Below, piece after piece: positions 1-11,479 of a stretch of 64,000 bases of DNA. The stretch is from NCBI RefSeq assembly GCF_019393635.1, contig NC_057863.1, positions 645,768,660 to 645,832,659 of the forward strand, in the 5' to 3' direction. The notes under the pieces were generated by a model. That model did no database searches. It saw only the letters and a program-made list of their open reading frames with translations, and was not told where the DNA came from. The stretch is from Dromiciops gliroides. Its lineage: Eukaryota > Chordata > Mammalia > Microbiotheria > Microbiotheriidae. The translations under genes were made by a program, and so were the position numbers. Within the stretch, counting starts at the first letter, position 1. The number at the start of each line of letters is the position of its first letter.

Positions 1-65
1 TTTTTTACTTTCTTTCTTCTTCTTGGTTTTTGGTCCACATTTTCTTTCTTTTTTTTCAATTTTAA

Positions 66-456
66 TAGTATTTTATTTTTTCCAGTTACATGTAAAGATA
101 GTTTTCAATATTTGTTTTTATAAGATTTTGAGTTCCAAATTTTTCTCTCTCCCTCCTCTCCCTCTCCCCTCCCCAAGACAGAAAGCAATCTGATATAGGT
201 TAAATATGTACAATCATTAAACATTAAACATATTTCTACATCAGTCATGTTGTAAAAGAAGAATCGGAACAAAGGGAAAAACCTTAAAAAAGAAAAACAA
301 AAAAACAAAAAAAGAGTAGAAATAGTATGGTTCAATCTGCATTCAGATTCCACAGTTCTTTTTTCTGGTTTTGGAGAATATTTTCCATCATGAGTCCTTT
401 GAAATTGCCTTGGATCATTGTCTTGCCAAGAAGAGCTAAGTCTATCACAGTTGATC

Positions 457-496
<40 letters not shown>

Positions 497-840
497 CTGT
501 TGCTGTTACTGTGTACAATGTCCTCCTGGTTCTGCTCACTTCACTCAGCATCAGTCTACTCAAGTCTTTCCAGGATTTTCTGAAATCTGCCTGCTCTTTG
601 TTTCTTACAGCACAATAGTATTGCATTACATTCATATACCACAACTTGTTCAGCCATTTCCCCATTGATGGGCATTCCCTTGATTTCCAGTTCTTTGCCA
701 CCATAAAGAGAGCTGCTAGAAATATTTTTCTACATTTGAGTCCTTTTCCCTTTTTTATGATCTCTTTGAGATACAGCCCTAATATTGGTATTACTGGGTC
801 AAAGGGTATGTACAGCCCCATAGTCCTTTGGGCATGGTTC
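66..840 (-). mobile_element. L1 LINE fragment, minus strand, with ORF2 C-terminal region
   Basis: Reading the minus strand, the frame includes IPFDPVIPILGLYLKEII, FLAALFMVAKNWKSRECP and WLNKLWYMNVMQYYCAVRN, the typical C-terminal end of L1 ORF2p, followed by a metatherian-type L1 3' UTR and a T-rich (poly-A) end near 50-90. It is 5'-truncated. A CA microsatellite (456-497) sits inside it. It is not coding as a host gene. Confidence 0.85.
456..497 (+). repeat. (CA)n microsatellite
   Basis: About 20 CA units with one CG interruption, inside the minus-strand L1 copy. Confidence 0.95.
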
Positions 841-849
841 TATGATCCA

Positions 850-1045
850 AATCTTCTTCTGCAACATGGCTATTATAGAAATATTTTGCATGACTGCACA
901 TGTGTAAATCTAGATCAAATTACTTGACTTCTCAAAAAGGGGGTAGGGGAGGGAGAGAATTTGGGACTCGATTTTTTTTAAATGTTAAAATTGTTTTTAC
1001 ATGTAATTGAGAAAAATAAAAATTAAATGTAAAAAAGAAAAGAAA
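850..1045 (+). mobile_element. L1 3' end fragment, plus strand
   Basis: Carries the L1 3' UTR in sense orientation (GCATGACTGCACATGTGTAA, then a purine-rich block, then TTTTTACATGTAATTG) and an A-rich end. It lies head-to-head with the minus-strand copy at 66-840, which has its own 3' end, so these are two insertions. Confidence 0.75.
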
Positions 1046-1105
1046 AGAAAATGAAGTCCAGAGAGGTTTTCTTAAACAAGCACTTAAAAAAAAACCTATG
1101 TAGAT

Positions 1106-1371
<266 letters not shown>

Positions 1372-1374
1372 GCT

Positions 1375-1735
1375 ATGTGGCTATATGATTAATGCAGAAA
1401 TATGTTTAATGAGATTGTACATATATAACTATATCAGATTGCTTTCTATCTTGGGGAGGGGGAAGGGAAGGAAAGGAGGGAGAAAAAAATTGGAATTCAA
1501 AAATCTTATAAAAACAAATGTTGAGGGGGCAGCTAGTTGGCGCAGTGGATAATGCACTGGCCCTGGATTCAGGAGGTCCTAAGTTCAAATCCGGCCTCAG
1601 ACACTTGACACTTACTAGCTGTGTGACCCTGGGCAAGTCACTTAACCCTCATTGCCCTGCAAAAAAACAAACAAAAAATGTTGAAAACTTTACATGTAAC
1701 TGGAAAATAAAAAATACTTTTATGATTTAAAAAAT
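1375..1735 (+). mobile_element. L1 3' end, plus strand, split by a SINE
   Basis: L1 3' UTR sequence at about 1375-1524 continues at 1685-1735 after a SINE insertion. The continuation TTTACATGTAACTGGAAAATA is the usual L1 3' end. Confidence 0.8.
1525..1675 (+). mobile_element. tRNA-derived SINE inside L1
   Basis: Complete copy. The 9-bp AAATGTTGA occurs at 1516-1524 and 1676-1684 as target-site duplication, so the SINE is younger than the L1. Confidence 0.92.
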
Positions 1736-1888
1736 GGGGGGGGCAGCTAGGTGGCACAATGGGTAAAGCACCAGCCCTGGATTCAGGAGTACCTGAATTC
1801 AAATCCCGCCTCAGATACTTGACACTTACTAGCTGTGTGACTCTGGGAAAGTCACTTAACCCCCATATCCCTGCCCCCAAAAAAAGAA
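1736..1888 (+). mobile_element. tRNA-derived SINE
   Basis: Full-length, slightly diverged copy placed at the A-rich end of the L1 3' fragment. Confidence 0.9.
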
Positions 1889-2039
1889 ATGGGGAAAAAA
1901 GATAATGAAGTAGAATTAAATAATTAAATCAGTTTTTCTTTAATAAAAAAAATCTTAGGCAATAAAAAAAGAGACTATGTGTCTGGAACTGTGCTATACA
2001 ATTTACAAATACTACCTCTTTTAAGCCACAAAACAACCC

Positions 2040-2200
2040 TAGGATGTAGGGGCTACTATTGCTCCATTTTACAGTTGAGGAAACTGAGGCAGCTAGCAGT
2101 CAAATGACTTGCCCATCAAGTGTCTCAGGCCAGGTTTGATCTCAGGTCTTCCTGACTCCAGGCCCAGCTCTCTAACCACTGTGCCATCTAGCTGCCCCTG
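2040..2200 (-). mobile_element. MIR/CORE-SINE, minus strand
   Basis: Reverse of the CORE-SINE pattern: ACAGTTGAGGAAACTGAGGC, then GACTTGCCCA and CTCTAACCACTGTGCCATCTA. Confidence 0.8.
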
Positions 2201-3167
2201 TGTCACACCAGTAATATGACAGAGTTGGGATGTGAAGCCAAATTCTCAGTTTTCTATTCAGAAGTCCCAGACCAAACCCTGGGGTTCTAGGCTGTCCCTG
2301 CTGGGTGCCTAGATGCTCCTGGCTTTTGCCCCTCTCTGCATCCCCACCTCTGCACAGTGCCTGCTTCAGAGTGGGTACTTAATGAATGCTTGTTGACTGA
2401 CTCACCTCCATACTCTCTTTGGGGGGTGGGGCGGTTATAGTCTCTTATGAGTCAGCGAGACAGGATCCAGCTGAGGGTGGGGGTTGGTGAGGAGGGGGCT
2501 GGTCCTGCTCCTTGAGAGCCTTTGGGGCCAGCGATGAAATTCAGCCCTGTTCCAGCACCTGGCTTGTTTACTTTCCTGTCCAAGAAGAGGGTAGGAATGC
2601 CCCCAGAGTTAGCTAAGCCAGGCCCTCCCCAGTGCTCTGGCCACACCTGGGGATCTGCCCAGGGACTTGACATGCCCTGCTTCCATTATTTATTTAAGAG
2701 CCGGTGTTATGTGGCAGTGAACTGCCTGGGCAGGGGCCTCCCCTGGGGGCCCAGACTAATCCCAAGGCCAGCTGTGTGCTAGCTGGCTCCTTACCCGGCC
2801 CAGCTCAGGTCCTCGGGCCCTGCGTCCTTCAGGCTGATAGTAGCAGCTGCCTCCACTCCCTGAGGGACCCCGCTGGTGTTCCCCTGCGTGGGGCGACCTA
2901 CACCCTGGCTTTCTGCTCCTGCTCCCCTGCAGAGTTCACATCTCCTATCCTAGTTAACACGGAAAACTAGATATTTGATGCCTCTGAGAGGGGAGGAAGG
3001 CGAGGCATCCCAGCCCCAACCCTGAAGGGTACCAGAGCAGACTGACTCAGTGGGAATGTGAGTTCTGTGAAGGCAGGGCCTGTTTAACCACCACCCCCCT
3101 TTTTTTTTCTTTTTTGTCTCTATTCCCAGCAACTGGCAAACAGTAGTCACTTGATAAATGCCTGTGG
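2201..3167. other. Intergenic; L2 3' ends and unique sequence
   Basis: An L2 3' end lies near 2340-2402 (GTACTTAATGAATGCTTGTTG) and another near 3045-3167 (CTTGATAAATGCC), the latter being the target of the SINE pair that follows. Between them, 2440-2960 is unique and holds a TGAGTCAGC motif (2448-2456; AP-1/MARE type). No gene seen. Confidence 0.5.
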
Positions 3168-3333
3168 GGGCAGCTAGGTGGTGCAGTGGATAGAGCACCG
3201 GCCCTGGAGTCAGGAGGACCTGAGTTCAAATCTGGCCTTAGACACTTGACACTTACTAGCTGTGTGACCCTGGGCAAGTCACTTAACCCCAACTGCCTCA
3301 CCAATAAATAAATAAATAAATAGATAGATAGAT
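3168..3333 (+). mobile_element. tRNA-derived SINE with (AAAT)/(GATA) tail
   Basis: Full-length copy directly followed by a second one. The left flank AAATGCCTGTGG recurs, as GAATGCCTGTGG, after the tail of the second. Confidence 0.9.
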
Positions 3334-3607
3334 GGGGGGCGGCTAGGTGGCACAGTGGATAAAGCACCGGCCCTGGATTCAGGAGTACCTGAGTTCAAAT
3401 CCAGCCTCAGACACTTGATACTTACCAGCTGTGTGACCCTGGGCAAGTCACTTAACCCCCATTGCCTCGCAAAAAAAAAAAAATAGATAGATAGATAGAT
3501 GAATGAATGAATGAATAAATAAATATGTAAACAAGTAAGTAAATGAATGAATGAATAGATAGATAGATAAATAAGTAAATAAATGAATGAATGGATGAAT
3601 GAATGAA
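3334..3607 (+). mobile_element. tRNA-derived SINE with a long GATA/GAAT tail
   Basis: Second copy of the tandem pair. Its tail (about 3468-3607) is a mixed GATA, GAAT and AAAT tetranucleotide array. Confidence 0.88.
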
Positions 3608-4770
3608 TGCCTGTGGAATTGGGTTGGATAGAACCGCCACACTGATGCGGTGTATGTAGGGCTTTGGGTGGGGAGGGGCCTCGGAATGTAGCTGCCCTCA
3701 TCCCTCATGCAAATGGGTCAGATGGGGAGCCAGAAGCCCGGAGAGGTGTCAGTCTGGAACCCGGTCTCTTCCTTTCCCGCCAGCCCCGCTCTCGCTCTCG
3801 CCTTTCCTTGGCATCCCTTTTGGGTTTGGGAAAGCCCGAAGCTGTTTCTCTTAGAGATTAAGTCTAGCTCAGGAATTCAAGCGGAGAGGTTGGTCTGAGC
3901 CCGAGGCAGTTGAATTGCAAGAACACAGGCAGCCAGCACTTCTGGAGGGGGAGAGTGGGGGAAAGGGGGAAGAGAGGGGGTGTGGCTGGCCCAGCCAATC
4001 CCAACCTGAGGACTCTTAACCCAACCTTCGCCGGCTTCCAGAGGGCCTCCCCTCCCGCTGCAGGACACGGACCCTTAGAACTGCAAGGGACCTCAGAGGC
4101 TTAGCAAGTTGGAATCACCCTCAGAGTGTGGGAGACTCAGATGGTCTTCAGCCCAACCTCTTTGCATTACACGGGTGGAGGGGAGAAACTAAGGCCCAAA
4201 GGGGAAGGATTTCCCCAAGGTCACACAGCAAGTCTGTGGGTCTAGAACCCAGTTCAGGACTCCCTTCCCCCCAGAGGACTGGGGGGAAGAGGAGCATGGG
4301 GAGAGCTCCCTGAAGTTCTGCAGGTGGGGGAACCTGCTGGGGCAGGAAAGGGGAGATGGAGTCCACGCCCTAGGCCTCAGGGAGGAAGGCTCTAGAATAG
4401 AGGGCCACACATGCGCGCAGCTCCCATCTCTCCCTTCAGACTCATACTCTTCCCTCACTTTCCCCTTCCTCAGACCACTGCCTCCCACTTGGCCTCCCTC
4501 GTCACACCTAGTTCCTTCTTTCGACCATCCTGTATCCTCTGTCTCCCAGCCTAAGCCACGGTCTCTTCCTCTGTTGGCCTCTGCTTGCTTCTCCTTCCCC
4601 CTCCTCCTCTTCCGTCTGGCATCCGGTTCTCTCCATGCCTGGGGCTCGCTTTTCAGAACTGAAGTTGGCTCGGTCCTCCCTTCTCTCCTTTCTGCCACAG
4701 TCTAACCTAGTGTGTCTCCAGGGAAGAAGCCATGTCCTGACCCTCCTCTTCAGAATATCAATCAGAGCTC
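3608..4770. other. Intergenic, mostly unique
   Basis: No gene seen. A MIR-like remnant on the minus strand lies at about 4130-4260 (TTCCCCAAGGTCACACAGCAA). The segment 4400-4770 is CT-rich. Confidence 0.4.
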
Positions 4771-4869
4771 CCAGCCATCATGTGGTCATCTCAGCCAGCT
4801 GGGACATTGGGGGTGCCTCTCTCCTCCTCAACACTCTCTTCTCTCTGGATTTTCAGGATGCCCCTCTCC

Positions 4870-4997
4870 CTTCTCTCTCTCTCTCCCCCTCCCTCTGTCT
4901 GTCTCTTTGTCTGTCTGTGTGTCTCTGTCTCTCTGTCTGTCTCTGTTTCTCTGTCTCTGTCTCTCCCTCTCTCTGTCTGTATCTGTCTCTGTGTCTT

Positions 4998-5041
<44 letters not shown>

Positions 5042-5222
5042 CCTCCCTCTGTCTGTCTCTTTGTCAGTCTGTCTCTGTGTGTGTCTGTCTCTCTGTTTCT
5101 CTCTCTGTCTGTCTCTGTCTCTCTCTTCTCTGTCTCTCTCTTTCTCTGTCTCTCCCTCTCTCTCTCTTTCTCTCTCTCTGTCTCTCTCTGTCTCTGTCTC
5201 TATCTGTCTGTCTGTCTCTCTC
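4870..5222 (+). repeat. Pyrimidine microsatellite (TC/TCTG)n inside L2
   Basis: About 350 bp of CT and CTGT units, including an uninterrupted (TC) run near 5000-5038. It lies exactly where the L2 sequence breaks and resumes. Confidence 0.95.
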
Positions 5223-5513
5223 AGTTCTCCTCCTACCTCTCTGACAGATCCTCCTCTGTCTCTTTGCTGGATCCTCCTCCAGGTCATGCCCTCTGACTAG
5301 GCATCCCTCGGGGTTCTGTCCTGGGTCCTCTTCTCTTTTCTCTCCATGCTACTTAACTTGGTGAAGCTCCCATCGATTTAATTACCATCTCTATGCTGAT
5401 GATTTTCAAATCTCTTTCCTAATCCAACCTTTCTGCTGACCTTCAATCTCATATTTCAAACTGGATGTCCAATGGACATCTAAAACTCATCATGTTCAAA
5501 ATGGAACTCATCA

Positions 5514-5662
5514 GGGGCAGCTAGGTGGCGCAGTGGATAGAGCACCGGCCCTGGAGTCAGGAGGACCTGAGTTCAAATACGACCTCAGACACTTGACACT
5601 TACTAGCTGTGTGACCCTAGGCAAGTCACTTAACCCCAATTGCCTAAAAAAACAAAACAAAA
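5514..5662 (+). mobile_element. tRNA-derived SINE inside L2
   Basis: Complete copy. Flanks AAAATGGAACTCAT and AAAATGGAAATCAT are the target duplication. Confidence 0.92.
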
Positions 5663-6203
5663 CAAAATGGAAATCATTATCTTTTCCCCTAAACCTTTCC
5701 CCCTCCCACCTTCCCTATTACTGGAGAGGGCAACGCCATCTTCCCAGTCCCTCTAGCTCACAACCAGGAGCTGTCCTGGACTTCTCACTATCTCTCACCC
5801 ACCAATTCCAAGCTGTTGCCAAAGTCTGTCAATGTTACCTCTGCAGCATCTCCTTTCTTCTCTGACACTCCTCACACTACAGGGCCTTATCACCCCATGC
5901 CTTGGGGTGGAGGGTGAGGTGGGGGGGGTATCCACTTGCCTCAAGGCTCCCCACTCCAATCCATCCTCTATTCAGCCACCAAAGGGATTTTCCCAAAGAG
6001 CGGGTTTGATCACGTCACACATCCCTATTCAACAATCTCTATTGACTTGCTATAGTTTTTAGGAGCAAATACAAAATGCTCTATTTGGCATCAGAAGCCC
6101 ATAGCCTAGCCCTTCCTATCCTTCTGCCTTACTCCTGGATATGTCCTCTTTGATCCAGTAACACTGGCCTCCTGGCTGTTTGGTGAACAAGACCCATCTC
6201 TTA

Positions 6204-6275
6204 GGCCAGATTTGAACTCAGGTCCTCCTGACTCCAGGGCCGGTGCTCTATCCACTGCACCACCTAGCTGCCCCC
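6204..6275 (-). mobile_element. tRNA-derived SINE, partial, minus strand
   Basis: Only the head half (B-box to the GGGGGCAGCTAGG end in reverse) is present; the 3' half is missing. Confidence 0.85.
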
Positions 6276-6408
6276 ACAGGACATTTTCTCTGACTGGTCC
6301 CCAAACCAGGAATTCTCTTCCCTCCTCATCTCTGACTCTTGACCTCCCTGGATTCCTTTAAATCCCAGCTGAAATCCCATTTTCTAGAGGAAGTCCTCCC
6401 CATCCCCT

Positions 6409-6560
6409 CTTTTTTTTTCTTTTAGTGAGGCAACTGGGGGTTGTGACTTACCCAGGGTCACACAGCTAGTAAGTGTTAATTGTCTGAGGCCAGATTTGAA
6501 CTCAGGTCCTCCTGACTCCAGGGCCGGTGCTCTATCCACTGCTCCACCTAGCTGCCCCCC
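6409..6560 (-). mobile_element. tRNA-derived SINE, minus strand
   Basis: Complete copy with T-rich (poly-A) start, next to the 3' end of the following L1. Confidence 0.9.
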
Positions 6561-7157
6561 CTTTTTTTTTCAAAGAATGTTTTTATTTTTACTCAATTAT
6601 ATATAATAATTTAAACATGCCTTCTTAAAATACTTTTTGAGTTCCGAATTCCCTCCTTCCCCTTTGCCCTCCTCGAGAAGACAAAGACTTTGCCATAGGT
6701 TATACATGTGCAGTCATGCAAAACATATTTCCATATTAGCAATATTGCAAAAGAAAACACAGACCAAAAAAAAGAAAGCCCCAAGAAAATTAAAGTTAAA
6801 GAAAGCATGCTTTGATCTGTATTCAGATTCAATCAGTTCTTTTTTTCTGGAGGAGGATAGCATTCCATCAGAATTATCTTGGATTATTGCATTCCTAAGA
6901 ATAGTTAAGTCATTCACAGTTGATCCTCGTACATTATTGCTATTACTGTGTACAGTGTTCTCCTGGTTTTGCTCATTTCATTTTGCACCAGTTCATGTAA
7001 ATCTTTTCATGTTTTTCTGCAATCATCTTGCTCATAATTTCTCATAGCACTATAGTATTCCATCATAATAATATACTACACGTTGTTCAGCCATTTCCCA
7101 ATTAATGGGCATCCCCTCAATTTCCAATTCTTAGTCACGATAAAAAGAGCAGTTATA

Positions 7158-7300
7158 GGGGCAGCTAGGTGGCGCAGTGGATAGAGCACTGGCCCTGGAT
7201 TCAGGAGGACCTGAGTTCAAATCCAGCCTCAAACACAACACGTACTAGCTGTGTGACCCTGGGCAAGTCACTTAACCCCAATTGCCTCACTGGGGAAAAA
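7158..7300 (+). mobile_element. tRNA-derived SINE inside L1
   Basis: Target duplication AAAAAGAGCAGTTATA (7142-7157) / AAAAAGAGCAGCTATA (7301-7316), differing at one base. Confidence 0.92.
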
Positions 7301-7691
7301 AAAAAGAGCAGCTATAAATATTTTTGTACATATAAGTTCTTTTCCTTTTTCTTTGATCTCTTTAGGGGTACAGACCTGGTTGTAGTATTGCTGGGTCAAA
7401 AAGTATGCACAGTTTTATAACCCTTTGGGCATAGTTCCAAACTACTCTCCTGAATGGTTGGATCAGTTAGTAGTAACTCCACCAACGGTACGTTAATGTC
7501 CCAATTTTCCCACATCCCCTCCAACATTTGTCATTTTCCTTTTCTGTCATATTAGTCAATATGATAGGTCTGAAGTGGTACCTCAGAGTTGTTTTAATTT
7601 ATACTTCATCTAATCAATAGTGATTTAGAGCATTTTTTCATATGACTATAGACAACTAATTTATTCGTCTGAAAACTCACTCTTATATTCT

Positions 7692-7845
7692 TTTTTTTTT
7701 TTTTTTTTGGTGAGGCAATTGGGGTTAAGTGACTTGCCCAGGGTCACACAGCTAGTAAGTGTTAAGTGTCTGAGGTCAGATTTGAACTCAGGTCCTCCTG
7801 AATCCAGGGCCAATGCTTTATCCACTGCGACATCTAGCTGCCCCT
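7692..7845 (-). mobile_element. tRNA-derived SINE inside L1, minus strand
   Basis: Complete copy with a T-rich start. Flanks ACTCTTATATTCT and ACTCTCATATTCT are the target duplication. Confidence 0.92.
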
Positions 7846-8607
7846 CACTCTCATATTCTTATACATTTGACTCATTTCTCTATATATTTGAGAAATGAGA
7901 ACTTTATCAGAGAAACTTGCTATAACCCTCCCCCCCCATTTTTTTGCTTCCCTTCTAATGCAACCAAGGTTGCATTGATGTAATCATTAATTTAATATAG
8001 CAAAATTATCTATTTTATATCATGCAATACTTTCTGTCATGTTCCGTCATAAATTCTTCCCATATCTGTAGATCTGATGGGCAAAATAGTCCATGCTTCC
8101 TTAATTTGTTTATGATATTACCCCTTATGTCTAAATAATGTGCTCATTTTGACCTTATCTCAGTATACAGTGTGAGATGTTGGTCTGTACCTAGTTTCTG
8201 CCAAACTGCTTTTCAGTTTTCCCAATGATTTTTGTCAAATAATGATTCCTTGTCCCAAAAGCTCAAGTCTTGGGTTCATCAAACTCTAGATTATTATGGT
8301 CATTTGCTACTGTGTATTGTCTACCTAATCCGTTCTGAGGATCCGCCAGTTTCTTAGCCAATACCATATTGGTTTTTTGTTGTTGTTGCTTTTGTTTTTT
8401 ACCATATTGTTCTAAGCTTGGCATCGACTAGAGTAGGTTCAAATGCTGACTCTGGGCAAGTCAATTGTCTGTGCCTTATTTTCCTCACTTGAAGCTGCAA
8501 GGCATCCTGAGGGAGAGGCAGGAGGGTCAAACTACTGTCACTGCCTCGACCAGTACTTCTCCTTCTTTGGTAGACAGCCTAGGTCTCAGAATTTAAGAAG
8601 CCCTGGG

Positions 8608-8760
8608 GTGGGGGTGGGTTAGCTAGGTGGCTCAGTGGATAGAGCACTGGCCCTGGATTCAGGAGGATCTGAGTTCAAATCCGGCCTCAGACACTTGACA
8701 CTTACTACCTGTGTGACCCTGGGAAAGTCACTTAACCCCCATTGCCCCCAAAAGAAAAAA
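8608..8760 (+). mobile_element. tRNA-derived SINE
   Basis: Complete copy. Flanked by AGAAGCCCTGGG and AAAAGCCCTGGG. Confidence 0.9.
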
Positions 8761-8771
8761 AAAGCCCTGGG

Positions 8772-10714
8772 AATTTCAGGGTCTCAGGGAGCAACCCTTC
8801 TGTAGAAAGGGTCTTATCACTACCACCACCTGCCAACCAACTGCTACCTGTGGTCAAGTAAATCCTAGAGTCCCAGGAACAGCAGTGTCTTCCCAGACAA
8901 CCAACCCTGCTACCAGCCAGCCTCCCCCCCCCAAAAAAAAATCCCATCATTCAGGAAAGCAAACTTTGTGGAGATCTGTCAAGTGCTCCTGCAGGGGCTC
9001 ACGAAGCCCCCCAATCCCCAACTTCCCAAAGCAGCTGAAGCTACTGAAGACCCAGAAAAGAAAGTTCTTGACACCAAATGTGGTTTTATCCATAACATTC
9101 AAGAAGAGGCATTGTCATCATGGGACTTTCCATCTGCCTCCCTGCTGGACCCTCCTCTTTATGGAGGTCTTCTACTAGATGTGAGATACTTGAGAACCCC
9201 CGGTCATGGTGCTTTTCCATTTCTTGGTTGTTGGTTTTGTGTGTGTGTGAGGCAATTGGGCTTATGTGACTTGCCCAGGGTCACACAGCTAGTAAGTGCC
9301 AAGTGTGCAAGACCAGATTTGAACTCAGGTTCTCCTGAATCCAGGGCTGGTGCTTTATCCACTGTGCCACCTAGCTGCCCCTGCTTTTCCATTTCTATTT
9401 GTAGTACTCAGCACATAGAAGGCACTTAATAAATGCTTCTTCATTCCTTAATTGGGGGGTCAGATTTCACGGAATCTGAGGTCCCTTCCCCTCTAAATCC
9501 AGAATCTTTATTTTATAGACAAGGAAACAGGCTCTGAGATGTGTTGTGATTTGGCCAAGGTTACAACGGTAGTGAGCGGGAAAGGGATTTAAATACAGAT
9601 TCTCTCGGTCCCAAATCCTATTCTCTTTCCACACCTTGATTTCCCAGTCAGAAGTGTGGGGGCTGGACATCCTGGTCTAACGTCCTTCTCTTCCTGCTTT
9701 TCTAAGGAGAGCATGCAGGGCTGGAGGGTGGGGCTGTCACTGAGAAGCTAGAAAACAAGCTTGTTGGAGCAGGGGAGCCTGGTGACCTCCCTAGAAGAGG
9801 AGCCCAGGGGGATGGCGAGATGCTGGAGGGGGCACAGAGGGAAGGCTACTAGGGCCGTGAAGCCTGGCTGGCGTAGAGTTATCCTAAGAATCTTGGCCCA
9901 ATTTCAGTTGCTTACCGGTTAAGACCAGAGATTGTCGGGTGAACTGAGTCCAGGAGGATTTGCTCTTGGATTTCTTCCAGCCAGAGTCACTGGCCTCCAC
10001 CACAGTTTAGGATTATGTAATTTCAAAGTTGCTCATCTGCTCCAATCCTCCCCCTTGGCTCCTCATCTCACGGAAGAGGAAACTAAGAGCCGGGAGGGAG
10101 AGACTCGCCCTTGTTCCATTGAGCTGTTAAACCGCTAAACGCTCAAGCAATCTAACCATCTGCCTTCCCCTGGTCAAGAATCCTCAGTGTCTCCCTTTTG
10201 CTTCTAGGATTAAGTATTTTCCTCTCTAGAATGCCCTCCTAAGTCCCAGACTCTAGGAGCCTCTTCCCCTTCAAAGCTTACATCATCACCCCCTGGACAG
10301 TCCCCACCCGCCCCACCCCTGTAGCTTCTTGCTCTGATTGGCTGGTTCCTGCCAGAGCCCCCGTTTTAGGGAGAACGTCCAGGTCTTCATTCCTCTCCGG
10401 GCTGCTCTCCAGACTCTCCTTACCCTGCCGCGAAGCTGGGTACCTTCATCTCTTCCCCTTCGCCCCCTTCCACTTTTTTCCTTTGGTGTGTTGTCTTTCC
10501 CCTTTGGAAAGTGAGCTCCTTCAGGGCAGGACTGTATTTCTTTCTTGTGCTTGGTATCTTAATTGGTACCTTAGCACACAGTAGGTGTTTAATCAATGCT
10601 TGTTGACTTGACTCAGTCTGGAATGTAAAACTCTTCACAATTTGACTCCCTCCCCTTCCTGCTGCACTATACTCTGACCTGCAGCCAAACTTTCCTGTTT
10701 ATTGACCCATGATG
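8772..10714. other. Intergenic; L2 3' ends, one SINE, unique sequence
   Basis: A SINE lies at 9225-9381 inside an L2 3' end (about 9110-9450, ending CACTTAATAAATGCTTCTTC). More L2 at about 10150-10714 (GTGAGCTCCTTCAGGGCAGG, then GTTTAATCAATGCTTGTTG). Between 9450 and 10150 is a MIR-like remnant (9500-9640) and unique sequence. No gene seen. Confidence 0.5.
9225..9381 (-). mobile_element. tRNA-derived SINE inside an L2 end, minus strand
   Basis: TGCTTTTCCATTTCT flanks both sides. The tail region contains a short GT run. Confidence 0.9.
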
Positions 10715-10881
10715 CCCTCCTCCTCCTCCTCCTTCTTTTTGGTGAGGCAATTGGGGTTAAGTGACTTGCCCAGGGTCACACAGCTAGTAAGTGTCAAGTG
10801 CCTGAGGCCGGATTTGAACTCAGGTGCTCTTGAATCCAGGGCCGGTGCTTTATCCACTGCACCACTTAGCTGCACCCCCCT
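10715..10881 (-). mobile_element. tRNA-derived SINE inside L2, minus strand
   Basis: Target duplication CCCATGATG at 10706-10714 and 10882-10890. L2 sequence continues on both sides. Confidence 0.92.
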
Positions 10882-11065
10882 CCCATGATGTCCTTCTAAT
10901 GCCTGCTTTGGCAAGGGCTGTTCCCCAAGCCTGGAATAGTCTCCCTCACCACCTCTACCTCTTAAGAGTCCTTTCTCTCCAAGAGTCAGCCCATGCACTG
11001 CCACTTCCTTCAAAAGGTCCAAGATTGAGACCAAGATTGGCTCATAGCTTTAGAACTGGAAGGAA

Positions 11066-11220
11066 GGGGCAGCTAGGTGGCGCAGTGGATAGAGCACCGG
11101 CCCTGGAGTCAGGAGTACCTCAGTTCAAATCCGGCCTCAGACACTTAACACTTACTAGCTGTGTGACCCTGGGCAAGTCACTTAACCCCAATTGCCTCAC
11201 TAAAAAAAAAAAAAAAAAGG
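11066..11220 (+). mobile_element. tRNA-derived SINE
   Basis: Complete copy, flanked by ACTGGAAGGAA on both sides. Confidence 0.92.
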
Positions 11221-11479
11221 ACTGGAAGGAAGCATACTCCACCTGATCCAACTTTCTCATTTTACAGATGAGGAAATCAAGGTCCAGGGAAATGACAGGT
11301 AAGATTTCAATGTTCTTTCCACTTTGCCTCCATCCTACTTTTGTCACAGCTGCAAGGGCCCTTGGGGACCCCATAGTTTTGACCTTGGGGAAACTGAGAC
11401 CCAGTGAGGGTCAGGAATTTGGCTGAAGCCTGAAGGTCAGAAGACCTCATGCCTCTTCTTAAGTTTACTTCCTATCTGT

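Larger units (their letters stand above)
4770..6203 (+). mobile_element. L2 LINE, plus strand, with internal microsatellite and SINE
   Basis: Reverse-transcriptase-derived sequence is recognisable: near 4815-4865 and 5221-5280 (CTACCTCTCTGACAGATCC) and 5299-5346, which reads GIPRGSVLGPLLFSLH, the L2/CR1 RT block. The 3' part at 5990-6200 also follows L2 (TTTGATCACGTCAC). A (TCTCTG)n-type expansion fills 4870-5222 and a SINE fills 5514-5662. Confidence 0.8.
6561..8420 (-). mobile_element. L1 LINE, minus strand, 5'-truncated, with two SINE insertions
   Basis: Reverse of a metatherian L1 3' end and distal ORF2 (AACCCTTTGGGCATAGTTCC, CAACATTTGTCATTTTCC, GACCTTATCTCAGTATACAG). Interrupted at 7158-7300 and 7692-7845. 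About 1.5 kb of L1 once the SINEs are removed. Many changes break the reading frame. Confidence 0.85.

Noticed and set aside
1525-1600. tRNA-like A-box and B-box sequences as tRNA genes
   Set aside because: All such matches belong to SINE heads; none folds into an intact cloverleaf with a proper acceptor stem as far as I can see by eye.
4635-5300. Ser/Leu-rich frames of up to 221 codons
   Set aside because: Translation of the pyrimidine microsatellite inside L2.
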